From NCBI RefSeq assembly GCF_006569185.2, contig NZ_VIGC02000001.1:62001-126000 (forward strand): a stretch of DNA of 64,000 nt, given 5' to 3'. Positions 1-7,898 of this stretch are shown piece by piece. The DNA is from Litorilinea aerophila. Lineage in GTDB: Bacteria; Chloroflexota; Anaerolineae; Caldilineales; Caldilineaceae. Position numbers and translations under genes: made by a program. The notes beneath the pieces were generated by a model that searched no databases, had not been told where the DNA came from, and saw nothing but the letters and a program-made list of their open reading frames with translations. Position 1 is the first letter of the stretch. Each line of letters begins with the position of its first letter.

Positions 1-2
1 CG

Positions 3-2003
3 GCACCCCAGGAGCCCCCCCCTCCGCCCCAGGCCATTCTGCCGGGACAGTACGTCTTTGCCGAAATGACCGCCGGAACCAGCACCCGCTATGTAGTCGA
101 CCTCCCTGAGGCCGGAACCTATCTGGTCACGCCGGTGGAGGAGGCAGAGGTCCCCGTTTTTGACCTGCTGGCCACGGACGCCACCGGTACCGAGATCTAC
201 AGCGCCCCCCTGGCCAACGCGGAGCTGGCCGCCGAAGCTGGCCCCCTGACTCTGGAATTTACTGCCAATCAAGATGGGCTGCTGGCCTTCGTGGTTCTGG
301 GCCCCATGGGCGCCCTGAGCCCGGATCCGGCCCAGCCGAACGTCCTGACGGCCGGTTCGTTCTACGCCGAAAATGAACCGGATGGCCCCCGCTACGGCAC
401 CCTGGTCATCCCCGCCACAGACTATCCCCAGGAGGTTCTGCTCTACGTGGGGGTGGACGAAGGGACCAGCTGGCAGATCACCGTCGACGGTGGCGCGCTG
501 GGGACGTTTCAGCTCAACACGGCCCAGGAAAACCTGCTCCGCTTCTGGAGCCAGGGCGGGGAGTATCCCCTGGCGCTGACGCCAGAGGATTCCCCCGGCA
601 GCCGCCTGTTGGTAGTCCCCTTCCTCGGCGGACCGCCCCCGGCTGTCCCGCTGGATACGCCCCTGGCCGCTGAGGTTCGGGCCGGCACATCCGAAGCCCT
701 CTACCAGATTTCCCTGGACAGCATCTACACGGTGTTGACCGCCACGCTGGACGCGCCGGGCGATAGCTGGAACCTGACCCTGTTGGACCGGTTGGTGGAC
801 GGAGCAGTCAACGCCGGCGGCAGTGGCCAGCTCACCCTGACGGAGCTCCTGCCGGGCACCTATTACCTGTGGGTCCAGGCCCCGACCGCGGTGGATAGTG
901 CCCAGCCCTTCACCCTGACTGTGACCGGCGCGGCCGGCGACCCCATCCCGCGGCTGGAGAACCAGGCGGCCGCCCCAGGTGAATTTGCCGAGGGCGAGGA
1001 GCAACACACCTACTGGCTGTCGGTTCCCCAGGCAGGCAGCCTGATCACCCTGTCCCTCCAGGTGGAAAGCCCGGACGTGAATTACACGATCCAGGCGGGT
1101 CTCCAGCCCGGTGCGCCCCTCTGGCGTGGAGAGGACGACGCTCCCCTGCGCTTTGTGGCGCCCCGGCCAGGCACCTACCTGGTGGACGTGCTCAGCAACG
1201 GCACCCCCGGCCCCTACACCCTCCTGGCTGAGGTGGCTGATCCGGTCGTAGCCCTGGATCCGGCCGCGCCTACCTGGGACCAGATCGGCCCAGGGGAAAC
1301 TGCCTTCTACCGCCTGACGGTGGATGCGCCTGACCAGCTCCTCACCGTCATCCTGGTGGGCAACCCTGCCGCAGAGCTGGACCTGGCGGTCACGTGGGTG
1401 GACCCGGACACGGGCCAGCTCCAGACGGCCTCCTCGACGGGCGAAGGCTCGGTGGAAGTGGTCAGCCAGAGCCGAACGGTGCCAGGCATCTACCAGGTGG
1501 CCGTGCAGGCCGGCGCGGTGGGCGGGCCATACCTGTTGATGGTCCGCCTGGAGGATCCCTCACTGCTGGGCAGCCAGTGGGCCATCGAGGCCACGGCCAG
1601 CAGCCAATATGGCGAGACCAGCTATTCGGCCACCCAGGCTACCGGCGCACCGGACACCCCCGTCCCCGGCGACTTCCCCACGGCCTGGGCCCCCGAGAAC
1701 CCGGACGACGGCCTGCAAACCCTGGAGCTGCGCTACGCCCACCCGGTGTTCCCGACAGCCATCCGGATTTATGAAACCTACAATCCGGGAGCCGTCGTGG
1801 CAGTGGAGGCGTACAACGGGGAAGCGGACGAATGGGTCACCCTGTGGTCCGGCCAGGATCCCAGCCAGGAGGCGCCCGCGGCCTTCAGTCCCCCCATCAC
1901 CCCGACCGACTTCGCCACCGACCGGCTGCGCCTCACCCTGGACACAGACGTGGTGCCCGGCTGGAATGAAATCGACGCGGTCCAATTGATCGGCCGCCCG
2001 TAG
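3..2003 (+). CDS. Secreted multidomain protein with PPC-like domains and a discoidin-like C-terminus (5' truncated)
   Basis: The frame is open to the left edge, so the true start and any signal peptide lie outside the window; the first in-frame ATG at 66 is probably internal. The protein is all-beta, low in Lys and Cys, and rich in Gly/Pro/Ala. Numbered from that ATG, repeated modules at about 205-290, 310-390 and 405-495 each end in a GxYxLxV-like strand, as in bacterial pre-peptidase C-terminal (PPC) domains. Residues about 505-640 resemble a discoidin/F5-8C-like fold (SSQYGETSYSATQATGAPD, then strands ending at the stop). This suggests an extracellular adhesion or carbohydrate-binding role. 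No catalytic domain is visible in the part present. Domain names are recognition-based; the exact function is unknown. Confidence 0.7.
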   Translation, partial: APQEPPPPPQAILPGQYVFAEMTAGTSTRYVVDLPEAGTYLVTPVEEAEVPVFDLLATDATGTEIYSAPLANAELAAEAGPLTLEFTANQDGLLAFVVLGPMGALSPDPAQPNVLTAGSFYAENEPDGPRYGTLVIPATDYPQEVLLYVGVDEGTSWQITVDGGALGTFQLNTAQENLLRFWSQGGEYPLALTPEDSPGSRLLVVPFLGGPPPAVPLDTPLAAEVRAGTSEALYQISLDSIYTVLTATLDAPGDSWNLTLLDRLVDGAVNAGGSGQLTLTELLPGTYYLWVQAPTAVDSAQPFTLTVTGAAGDPIPRLENQAAAPGEFAEGEEQHTYWLSVPQAGSLITLSLQVESPDVNYTIQAGLQPGAPLWRGEDDAPLRFVAPRPGTYLVDVLSNGTPGPYTLLAEVADPVVALDPAAPTWDQIGPGETAFYRLTVDAPDQLLTVILVGNPAAELDLAVTWVDPDTGQLQTASSTGEGSVEVVSQSRTVPGIYQVAVQAGAVGGPYLLMVRLEDPSLLGSQWAIEATASSQYGETSYSATQATGAPDTPVPGDFPTAWAPENPDDGLQTLELRYAHPVFPTAIRIYETYNPGAVVAVEAYNGEADEWVTLWSGQDPSQEAPAAFSPPITPTDFATDRLRLTLDTDVVPGWNEIDAVQLIGRP

Positions 2004-2129
2004 TCCGGCGTGCAGTGAACCCACCGTGAAGAAGTGACCTCGTGAAGCGACGTCATCAGGGGACGATCCGATGGATCGCCCCCTCTTCGTGGCCGCCCCA
2101 CGGGAGAGCACCCCGCGGCTGCCATCTGG

Positions 2130-2157
2130 TTGCATTTCAAAGCAAAGCCGGTACAAT
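2130..2157 (+). promoter_or_regulatory. Predicted sigma70 promoter for the Lrp/RAM-like gene
   Basis: TTGCAT at 2130-2135 and TACAAT at 2152-2157 are separated by 16 nt. It lies in the 245-nt gap after the preceding stop, about 90 nt upstream of the ATG at 2249, in an otherwise GC-rich gap. Confidence 0.5.
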
Positions 2158-2248
2158 AGGGCCAACGCTAACCATGGCGGCGCCAATCGTCCGTTGATGG
2201 CATGGGCCGGAAGACGCAGGCACCGCCGTTGAGACCGGAAAGTGAGCC

Positions 2249-3031
2249 ATGAACACCCACCCTGAGTCCACCTCCCCCCTCGAGGACCGTCGGCGGTATC
2301 ATCAGCCGGTCCTGGCTTTTATCGACTGTGACATCGTCAGCGGCAAGGACGAGCTCGCCCGGGAGCAGCTGCTCACCAACGTGGGGCGCTACCGCTCCAC
2401 CGGCGTGGCCCCCCTCTGGGTGAACTGGCTGCGTCAGCGGGCCGACCTGCGCTTCGTCTGCCTGGTGCGGGATCTTTCGGAATTCAACGATTTCATCCTG
2501 GACGTGGTACGCAGCGCCGAAGGGGTCCGGGAAACCCGCACCATCCTCAGCTTTGGGGGGCGCGCCGACATCGACATGCTGCTGGAGCTGGAGATGGAGG
2601 TGAGCCCCAACAGCCCCACCGTGGCCAGCAACGTCATGATCGACGTGCAGCCCGGCCTGGACCGGCGCTGCTTCCAGGCGCTGCTGGAGTTGCCGCCCCA
2701 CCCCGACGTACGCCCGGTCTGGCTGCTGAACTGCTACCACAGCGCCAACGCGGATCTGACGTTGCTGCTTTTGGGCAAAAACATCGCCGCGCTGACCGGC
2801 TACGTGATGAGCTGGGTGCGGACGACGCCCGGCGTCATCGACACGGAGATGAGCACCGTGCTGGACTGGCGATGGCTGGCCGCGCCCGACGACATCGTGG
2901 AACTTTGCGAGCTCTTCTTCACCCACAATTACCGGGGACAGTCCCGTCAGGGGCAACGGCTCTGGGCCCGAAGTCGGAGGACCGGCACGCCCGAGGATCC
3001 GGCCGTACGCCAGGCAGAAGGGGAACGCTGA
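2249..3031 (+). CDS. Lrp/AsnC-type ligand-binding (RAM) domain protein without HTH
   Basis: 260 aa. Two consecutive ferredoxin-like alpha/beta halves are visible, at about residues 20-100 and 125-215. Each has the beta-alpha-beta pattern of the Lrp/AsnC effector-binding RAM domain: a first strand VLAFIDCDIVSG, an 'RFVCLVRDLSEFNDFI' helix region, then 'GVRETRTILSF', repeated as 'VRPVWLLNCYHSANADL' and 'GVIDTEMSTVLDW'. There is no N-terminal helix-turn-helix, so direct DNA binding is unlikely. It may be a small-molecule sensor or partner of another regulator. The ATG at 2249 is preceded by a weak purine stretch and a good promoter at 2130. It converges on the Nudix gene 15 nt away. The family call is moderately sure and the function is unknown. 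Confidence 0.6.
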   Translation: MNTHPESTSPLEDRRRYHQPVLAFIDCDIVSGKDELAREQLLTNVGRYRSTGVAPLWVNWLRQRADLRFVCLVRDLSEFNDFILDVVRSAEGVRETRTILSFGGRADIDMLLELEMEVSPNSPTVASNVMIDVQPGLDRRCFQALLELPPHPDVRPVWLLNCYHSANADLTLLLLGKNIAALTGYVMSWVRTTPGVIDTEMSTVLDWRWLAAPDDIVELCELFFTHNYRGQSRQGQRLWARSRRTGTPEDPAVRQAEGER

Positions 3032-3046
3032 GGCCCAGCCTGAGCT

Positions 3047-3682
3047 TCAGGGGCGCAGGTGCCGGGCCACAAAATGGTGGCTGAGGGCCCGGAAGCGCCC
3101 CCAGTCCCCCCAGGCCGGCACTCGCTCGCCCAGGCTGGCCAGACTCTCGGCCACGGCGGGCAGTTCCGTCAGGGGGCACCAACGCCAATCGCTGATCTCT
3201 TCCGAAGGATCCTGAACCTGCAGAACCGCGCCCGACGGCATCCGCACCAGGAAGTGGTAGGTGGCAAACGGGAAACGCTGGCCCAAGGTCTTGTGGTGAA
3301 ACTCGTACGCCACCACGCCCAGGAAGCCTTCCAGCCGAAGCTGCTCCTGGGCATCCCCAAACACCAGCCCCGTCTCCTCATACACCTCCCGGGCCAGGGT
3401 TTCCAGGACCGTATGGCCGGGATGCACGCCGCCGGTGGGCAGACGATAGGCGCCCGGCGGGTAGATGTGCTTGGTGTGTAACAGCAGGCCGGCGGAAATC
3501 TCTTCTTGAATCATCACATAGCAGATCTCGGCCCGGCGGCCATCGCTCAGCAGGCGCTGATGCTCCCGGGTGAGGAAGGGCGTGTCCACCTCGAGATGGC
3601 AATGCTCCACGGGCGCCGCCCCCCACCGGCGGGTCAGGTGCGCCAGTTCTTCGGCATCCAACGGCTGGGTCAGGACAGTCAA
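3047..3682 (-). CDS. Nudix hydrolase
   Basis: 211 aa. The Nudix box is visible at about residues 85-110: GGVHPGH, then REVYEETGL, matching the REUxEExGU half. The usual first Glu of the box (G-x5-E) is His here, a variation that could change metal geometry. The family cleaves nucleoside diphosphates linked to another moiety; the substrate cannot be read from the sequence. The start is TTG at 3682, chosen because a perfect AAGGAGG lies 5 nt upstream and no ATG fits. The gene is the last in the minus-strand run after the second binding protein (66-nt gap) and may be co-transcribed with the importer. Confidence 0.85.
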   Translation of the reverse strand: MTVLTQPLDAEELAHLTRRWGAAPVEHCHLEVDTPFLTREHQRLLSDGRRAEICYVMIQEEISAGLLLHTKHIYPPGAYRLPTGGVHPGHTVLETLAREVYEETGLVFGDAQEQLRLEGFLGVVAYEFHHKTLGQRFPFATYHFLVRMPSGAVLQVQDPSEEISDWRWCPLTELPAVAESLASLGERVPAWGDWGRFRALSHHFVARHLRP

Positions 3683-3748
3683 GGAAACCTCCTTCTAATC
3701 TGCGAAAACTGTAGTTTCGACAGCGGAGTCCCGGATGGTTCCGGGGTG

Positions 3749-5533
3749 TCAGGGCAGAGTTTCCTGCCAGAGGCGTCGCTCCAGCACAAACCCCCAGGGC
3801 GCCGGCTCCAACACTCCCTGCCAGCCTGAGCTGTAGGCCCAGCCCGTCGTCTGGCTGCCGATCAGGACGTACGGGAGCCGGGCGTGGATCTCTTCCTGCA
3901 CGGCCCGATAGGCGGCCGCCCGGACCTCGGGATCACACTCGGACGCCAGCCGCGCCTGATCCAGCCAGGTATCTACCCCGGCGTCGTGGAAACTGGTGAA
4001 GTTGTAGCCCGTGCCCGGCCTGTCTTCCCGGCTGTGCCAGAAGGTGCTCAGCCCTGGGTCCGGAGCCACATGATCCCACCCCGCCAGGGCCAGATCGAAG
4101 CGCTGCCCCAACAACTCCTGAGCCAGGCGGTCAAAGGGAAGGGGCTGGAAGGTCACTGCCATGCCCACAGCCGCCAGATCGGCCTGAATGAACTCCCCCA
4201 TCTGGACCCGCCGGGGGTTGTCCTCGTTGGTTAGCAGGGTCAGGTGAAGCACCTGGCCGTCCTTCTCCCGCACGCCATCGCCATCCCTGTCCACCCAACC
4301 GGCTTCCTCCAGAAGCTGAGCGGCCGCGGCAGGGTCATAGGCGTAGGGGGTGAGCCCAGGGGCGTAGGCCCAACCCACGGTGGGCAGCACGTAGCTGGCC
4401 ATGGGCACCAGCTCTCCCTGGTAGATCGCCTGGTCGATCCGCTGGATGTGGATGGCGTGGGCAATGGCCTGGCGCACCCGCAGATCGCCCAGGATGGGAT
4501 GGGGCGGCTGGGGCACGGGCTGGTCCTGATCATCCCGCCCTGGACGGGGATCCGCGGGGTCGGCCAGGTTGAGGGCCAGGAAGGTGTATCCATTCTCCGG
4601 GAAGGTAGCAGCCACCACGCCGGGCAGGGCAGCCACTTGCTGGCGCTCCCCCGGAGCCAGGCGCACCAGATCCAGCTCGCCGGCAGCCAGCAGGCGTCGG
4701 CGCTCCGCCGCATCGGGCACCACCCGGAAGATCCAGCGCTGCAGCGCCGGCGCGACGGCGGCAGCGCCCGACGGCGTGGCGGTGGATGCTCGCCGGGCCA
4801 GGACGATCTCCTGCCCCGGCGTCCAGCTCACGAATTCAAAGGGGCCGGCGCTCACGGTGGGCGCCTGGTTTAAAGGATGATCCCGCAAACCGCTGAAATC
4901 GTCCCCATAGGCATGGGCGGGCAACACCGGGTGGCGCAAGAGTTGCAGGAAGGGGCAGCCGGGCTGTTGCAGCCGCACGACCAGGGTGTCGGGCCGGGGC
5001 ACCGACAGCCCGGCAATGGCGGCGGCCAGGGTGCGATACGGGCTGGCCACGGCAGGGCTGACCAGGGCCTGGTAGGTGAACTGGACATCCCGAGCCGTGA
5101 CCGGCTGGCCATCGCTCCATTGCAGGTCCGTGCGCAGGGTGAAGGTCAGCACCTGTCCGCCCTCGCCGATGCGCCAGTCCACGGCCAGGCCTCCCCCGGA
5201 GACAGGCGCCAGGCCGGTCTGGGGGTCTTGGGCCAGCAGGCGGGGAAAGAGCTTGTCGATGACCGCCAGGCTGGTCTCGTTGGTGGTCAGCACCGGATTG
5301 AAGCTGTCTGCATCCTGGTGGACGGCCTGAATCAGGGTGTGGGCAGGCTGGGGCGCCGGAGTGGGCGCAGGAGCCGCCAGGGCGGTCGGCGTGAAAGTGG
5401 GCGCCAGCGCCGGCGGGGTCTCGCTCGCCGGGGTCGCCGGCTCGTCGGAGAAGAGGGGGCGGAGCCACCAGATCGCCCCGACCACCAACATGGCGGCCAG
5501 GCCGATTGCCAGGAAGACGTGGAAAGATCTCAC
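3749..5533 (-). CDS. ABC transporter substrate-binding protein, family 5 (second of two)
   Basis: 594 aa. A single N-terminal hydrophobic segment (about residues 7-25) is followed by a Pro/Ala/Thr linker, then an SBP_bac_5 (dipeptide/oligopeptide/nickel) domain from about residue 65: the 'LAVDWRIGEGGQVLTFTLRTDLQWSDGQP' region, 'VRQAIAHAIHIQRI' and 'LLEEAGWVDRDGDGVREKDG'. There is no lipobox Cys, so it is probably membrane-anchored through the uncleaved helix. The start is GTG at 5533, 7 nt after the OppC-like stop. It is paralogous to the binding protein at 7899-9647; both carry the same 'AGWxDxDGDGVREKDGQ' block. The ligand is unknown; oligopeptides or oligosaccharides are possible in this family. 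Confidence 0.9.
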   Translation of the reverse strand: MRSFHVFLAIGLAAMLVVGAIWWLRPLFSDEPATPASETPPALAPTFTPTALAAPAPTPAPQPAHTLIQAVHQDADSFNPVLTTNETSLAVIDKLFPRLLAQDPQTGLAPVSGGGLAVDWRIGEGGQVLTFTLRTDLQWSDGQPVTARDVQFTYQALVSPAVASPYRTLAAAIAGLSVPRPDTLVVRLQQPGCPFLQLLRHPVLPAHAYGDDFSGLRDHPLNQAPTVSAGPFEFVSWTPGQEIVLARRASTATPSGAAAVAPALQRWIFRVVPDAAERRRLLAAGELDLVRLAPGERQQVAALPGVVAATFPENGYTFLALNLADPADPRPGRDDQDQPVPQPPHPILGDLRVRQAIAHAIHIQRIDQAIYQGELVPMASYVLPTVGWAYAPGLTPYAYDPAAAAQLLEEAGWVDRDGDGVREKDGQVLHLTLLTNEDNPRRVQMGEFIQADLAAVGMAVTFQPLPFDRLAQELLGQRFDLALAGWDHVAPDPGLSTFWHSREDRPGTGYNFTSFHDAGVDTWLDQARLASECDPEVRAAAYRAVQEEIHARLPYVLIGSQTTGWAYSSGWQGVLEPAPWGFVLERRLWQETLP

Positions 5534-5540
5534 AGCCCGT

Positions 5541-6572
5541 TCACCGCTTCAGGCGCGGGTCCAACGCGTCCCGCAGGCCGTCGCCGATCAGGTAAAACGC
5601 CAGCACCGTCAACGTGATCAACAGGCCGGGCGCCACCAGCAGGTGCAAAGCCGTGAATTGACCCGTGGCCGGGTCCCGGAGGAAGACAAAGTTGTTGGCC
5701 CGGGTCAGCATGCTGCCCCAGGTGGCGGTGGGCGGCTGAATGCCCAGCCCCAAAAAGCTCAGGGAGGACTCCACCAGGATCAGGGTACCGATGTCGATGG
5801 CAGTGACCACGATGATGACCGGAATGCTGTTGGGGATCAGGTGCTGCCACAGGATACGGCTGTCCCTGGCGCCCAGGGCCCGGGCGGCCAGCACAAAGTC
5901 CAGCGCCTTGATCTTGAAGACATTGCCCCGCACGAAACGGGCAGTGCCGAACCAGCCCAGAAAGCCCAGGAAGAGGGTCAGGGTGGTGGGGTTGGGCTTG
6001 AAGATGGCGGAGACGATAATGAGCAGGTAGATGCCGGGGATGGATACCAGGGTGTTGATTATCCACATGACCACGTCGTCCACCACGCCACCAAAGTAGC
6101 CCGCCACCGCACCGATGAAGACCCCCAACACCAGGGCAATGGCCGCAGCCGAAAAGGCCACGGTCAGGCTCACCCGTCCGCCGTAGAGCAGGCGAGCCAG
6201 CTGATCTCGCCCCAACTGATCGGTCCCCAACCAGTGGGGAATGCCGCCGGACTGCCCCAACATCAAGGGGGCGGTCATGGGATCCAGCCCCAGGCGCCAC
6301 TGGATGTAGGGGATCAGATAGGGCTGCTGAAAGGCGTTGGCCGGATTGGTCTGGTTGGGCCCCACGCCCACCAGCGTCTCCGTGATGGGCTCGGCCAACA
6401 TTGCCAACACGGCCAACAGGGTCACAAAGGCCATGGCCGCCAGGGTCAGCCGATCCCGGGCCAGGCTCTGCACGGCCATGCGCCAGTAAGTTTGGGGTTT
6501 ACGGAGGAGAAGGTCCTCCTGGCTGCGGTGTTTGGTTTGGTCGGCCGTCGCGCCAGCCAGCTTGATACCCAT
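5541..6572 (-). CDS. ABC transporter permease, DppC/OppC family
   Basis: 343 aa. The N-terminal cytoplasmic segment is followed by about six membrane helices. An oligopeptide-permease N-domain is followed by 'GIPHWLGTDQLGRDQLARLLYG', typical of OppC/DppC. The EAA loop that contacts the ATPase is visible as 'ARALGARDSRILWQHLIPN'. It lies 24 nt downstream of the OppB-like gene and 7 nt upstream of the second binding-protein gene, so it is one operon. It forms the heterodimeric channel with the 6597-7661 product. The family is certain, the substrate is not. Confidence 0.93.
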   Translation of the reverse strand: MGIKLAGATADQTKHRSQEDLLLRKPQTYWRMAVQSLARDRLTLAAMAFVTLLAVLAMLAEPITETLVGVGPNQTNPANAFQQPYLIPYIQWRLGLDPMTAPLMLGQSGGIPHWLGTDQLGRDQLARLLYGGRVSLTVAFSAAAIALVLGVFIGAVAGYFGGVVDDVVMWIINTLVSIPGIYLLIIVSAIFKPNPTTLTLFLGFLGWFGTARFVRGNVFKIKALDFVLAARALGARDSRILWQHLIPNSIPVIIVVTAIDIGTLILVESSLSFLGLGIQPPTATWGSMLTRANNFVFLRDPATGQFTALHLLVAPGLLITLTVLAFYLIGDGLRDALDPRLKR

Positions 6573-6596
6573 GAAAACGCCTCGACTTCCAGCCAG

Positions 6597-7661
6597 TCAG
6601 GATAACCGGACCCGGGGATCCACGATCCCGTAGAGGATGTCGGACAGCAAGTTGCCCAACACCACCAGCACCGAGAAGAACATCACGGCCCCCAACACCA
6701 TGGGGTAGTCCCGCTGAAACGCGGCGTTGAGGGTCAGACGCCCCATGCCCGGCCAGGCAAAGACCGTTTCCGTCACCACCGCGCCGGTCAGGACGCCCAG
6801 GATGGCCGGCCCCAGCACGGTCATCAGCGGGATCAAGGCATTGCGAAAGGCATGGAGGAACCAGATCCGGGCCGGCGCCAGGCCCTTGGCATGGGCGGTG
6901 CGGATGTAATCGGTGTGGATTACCTCCAGCGTCTCGGTCCGCATGATGCGGCTAAAAAGGGCGATGCCGCCGAAGGCCAGGACAAAGGCCGGCAGCACCA
7001 GATGTTCCAGCCGATCCATCAGGTCAAACTCCCCGGTCAGGGTCACCGTCTGACGGCCACCGGTGGGCAGCCAGCCCAGGTAGACGCCGAAGAAGAAGAT
7101 CAACAGCAGGGCCATCCAGAACGCGGGCACCGCCTGGAAGATCACGGCAAAGAAGCGGACCAGGTTGTCCAGCCAGGAGCCCCGATAGGCGGCGCTCAAC
7201 ACGCCCAGGGGCACGCCGATCAGCAGGGAGAGCAACAGGCTGGTGATGCCCAGCTCCAGGGTGGCCGGCATCCGCTCCACCAGACGATCCCAGACCGGCT
7301 GATTCGTCTGGAGGCTGGTCCCCAGGTCCCCCCGCAGAATCCCGCCGCCGCTGTCACAGAGGGTATAGCCGGGCCAGGCCAGATACCAGCAGCGCACGCC
7401 GTCTCCGCTCAGTTCGTCCACCACATCCCCCTGGCGCAGGGAGAGACCCGTTAACCAGCGGATGTACTGGATGGGCAAGGACTGGTCTAGACCCAGCTGA
7501 CGTCGGAGGGTGGCCCGCGCCTCCTCATCGATATTGGGATCGAAGGTGCGGATCAGGATGGGATCGCCCGGGGCAGCATTCACCAGGAAGAAGCTGATCA
7601 GGCTGACACCCAGGAGGGTGGGGATGGCCTGCAACAGGCGTCGGATGATGTAGCGGGTCAT
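6597..7661 (-). CDS. ABC transporter permease, DppB/OppB family
   Basis: 354 aa from the ATG at 7661. The frame stays open for 48 more codons upstream, but that part is Cys/Arg-rich junk, whereas 'MTRYIIRRLLQAIPTLLGVSLISFFLV' is the standard first helix of OppB/DppB. The 'APGDPI' motif and the EAA loop ('IRTAHAKGLAPARIWFLHAFRNALIPL', split by a short helix) are present. An extra segment at about residues 75-115, with two Cys (CWYLAWPGYTLCDSGGG), sits in the first periplasmic loop and occurs in a subset of family members. It pairs with the 5541-6572 permease. Confidence 0.92.
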   Translation of the reverse strand: MTRYIIRRLLQAIPTLLGVSLISFFLVNAAPGDPILIRTFDPNIDEEARATLRRQLGLDQSLPIQYIRWLTGLSLRQGDVVDELSGDGVRCWYLAWPGYTLCDSGGGILRGDLGTSLQTNQPVWDRLVERMPATLELGITSLLLSLLIGVPLGVLSAAYRGSWLDNLVRFFAVIFQAVPAFWMALLLIFFFGVYLGWLPTGGRQTVTLTGEFDLMDRLEHLVLPAFVLAFGGIALFSRIMRTETLEVIHTDYIRTAHAKGLAPARIWFLHAFRNALIPLMTVLGPAILGVLTGAVVTETVFAWPGMGRLTLNAAFQRDYPMVLGAVMFFSVLVVLGNLLSDILYGIVDPRVRLS

Positions 7662-7898
7662 GGTGGAAGAGGTCACTCCATGTACACAAAGGCCAGCCGA
7701 GCAGGAGCCGGAACAACATGGCGCCCGGCGCGACGAAGTCGACCTCCCGCCGGCCCTCGACGCCGGACATCTGGGCTGGGTATCCGGTGCAGATACCCAG
7801 CCCACAGGGAAGGTCGACCTCGTCCCGTCTCACCTGGCCACGTCTTGCGTCACCACAGGAGCATTGCCCGAAAAACACGTCAGAACTGCAGGGACCGC

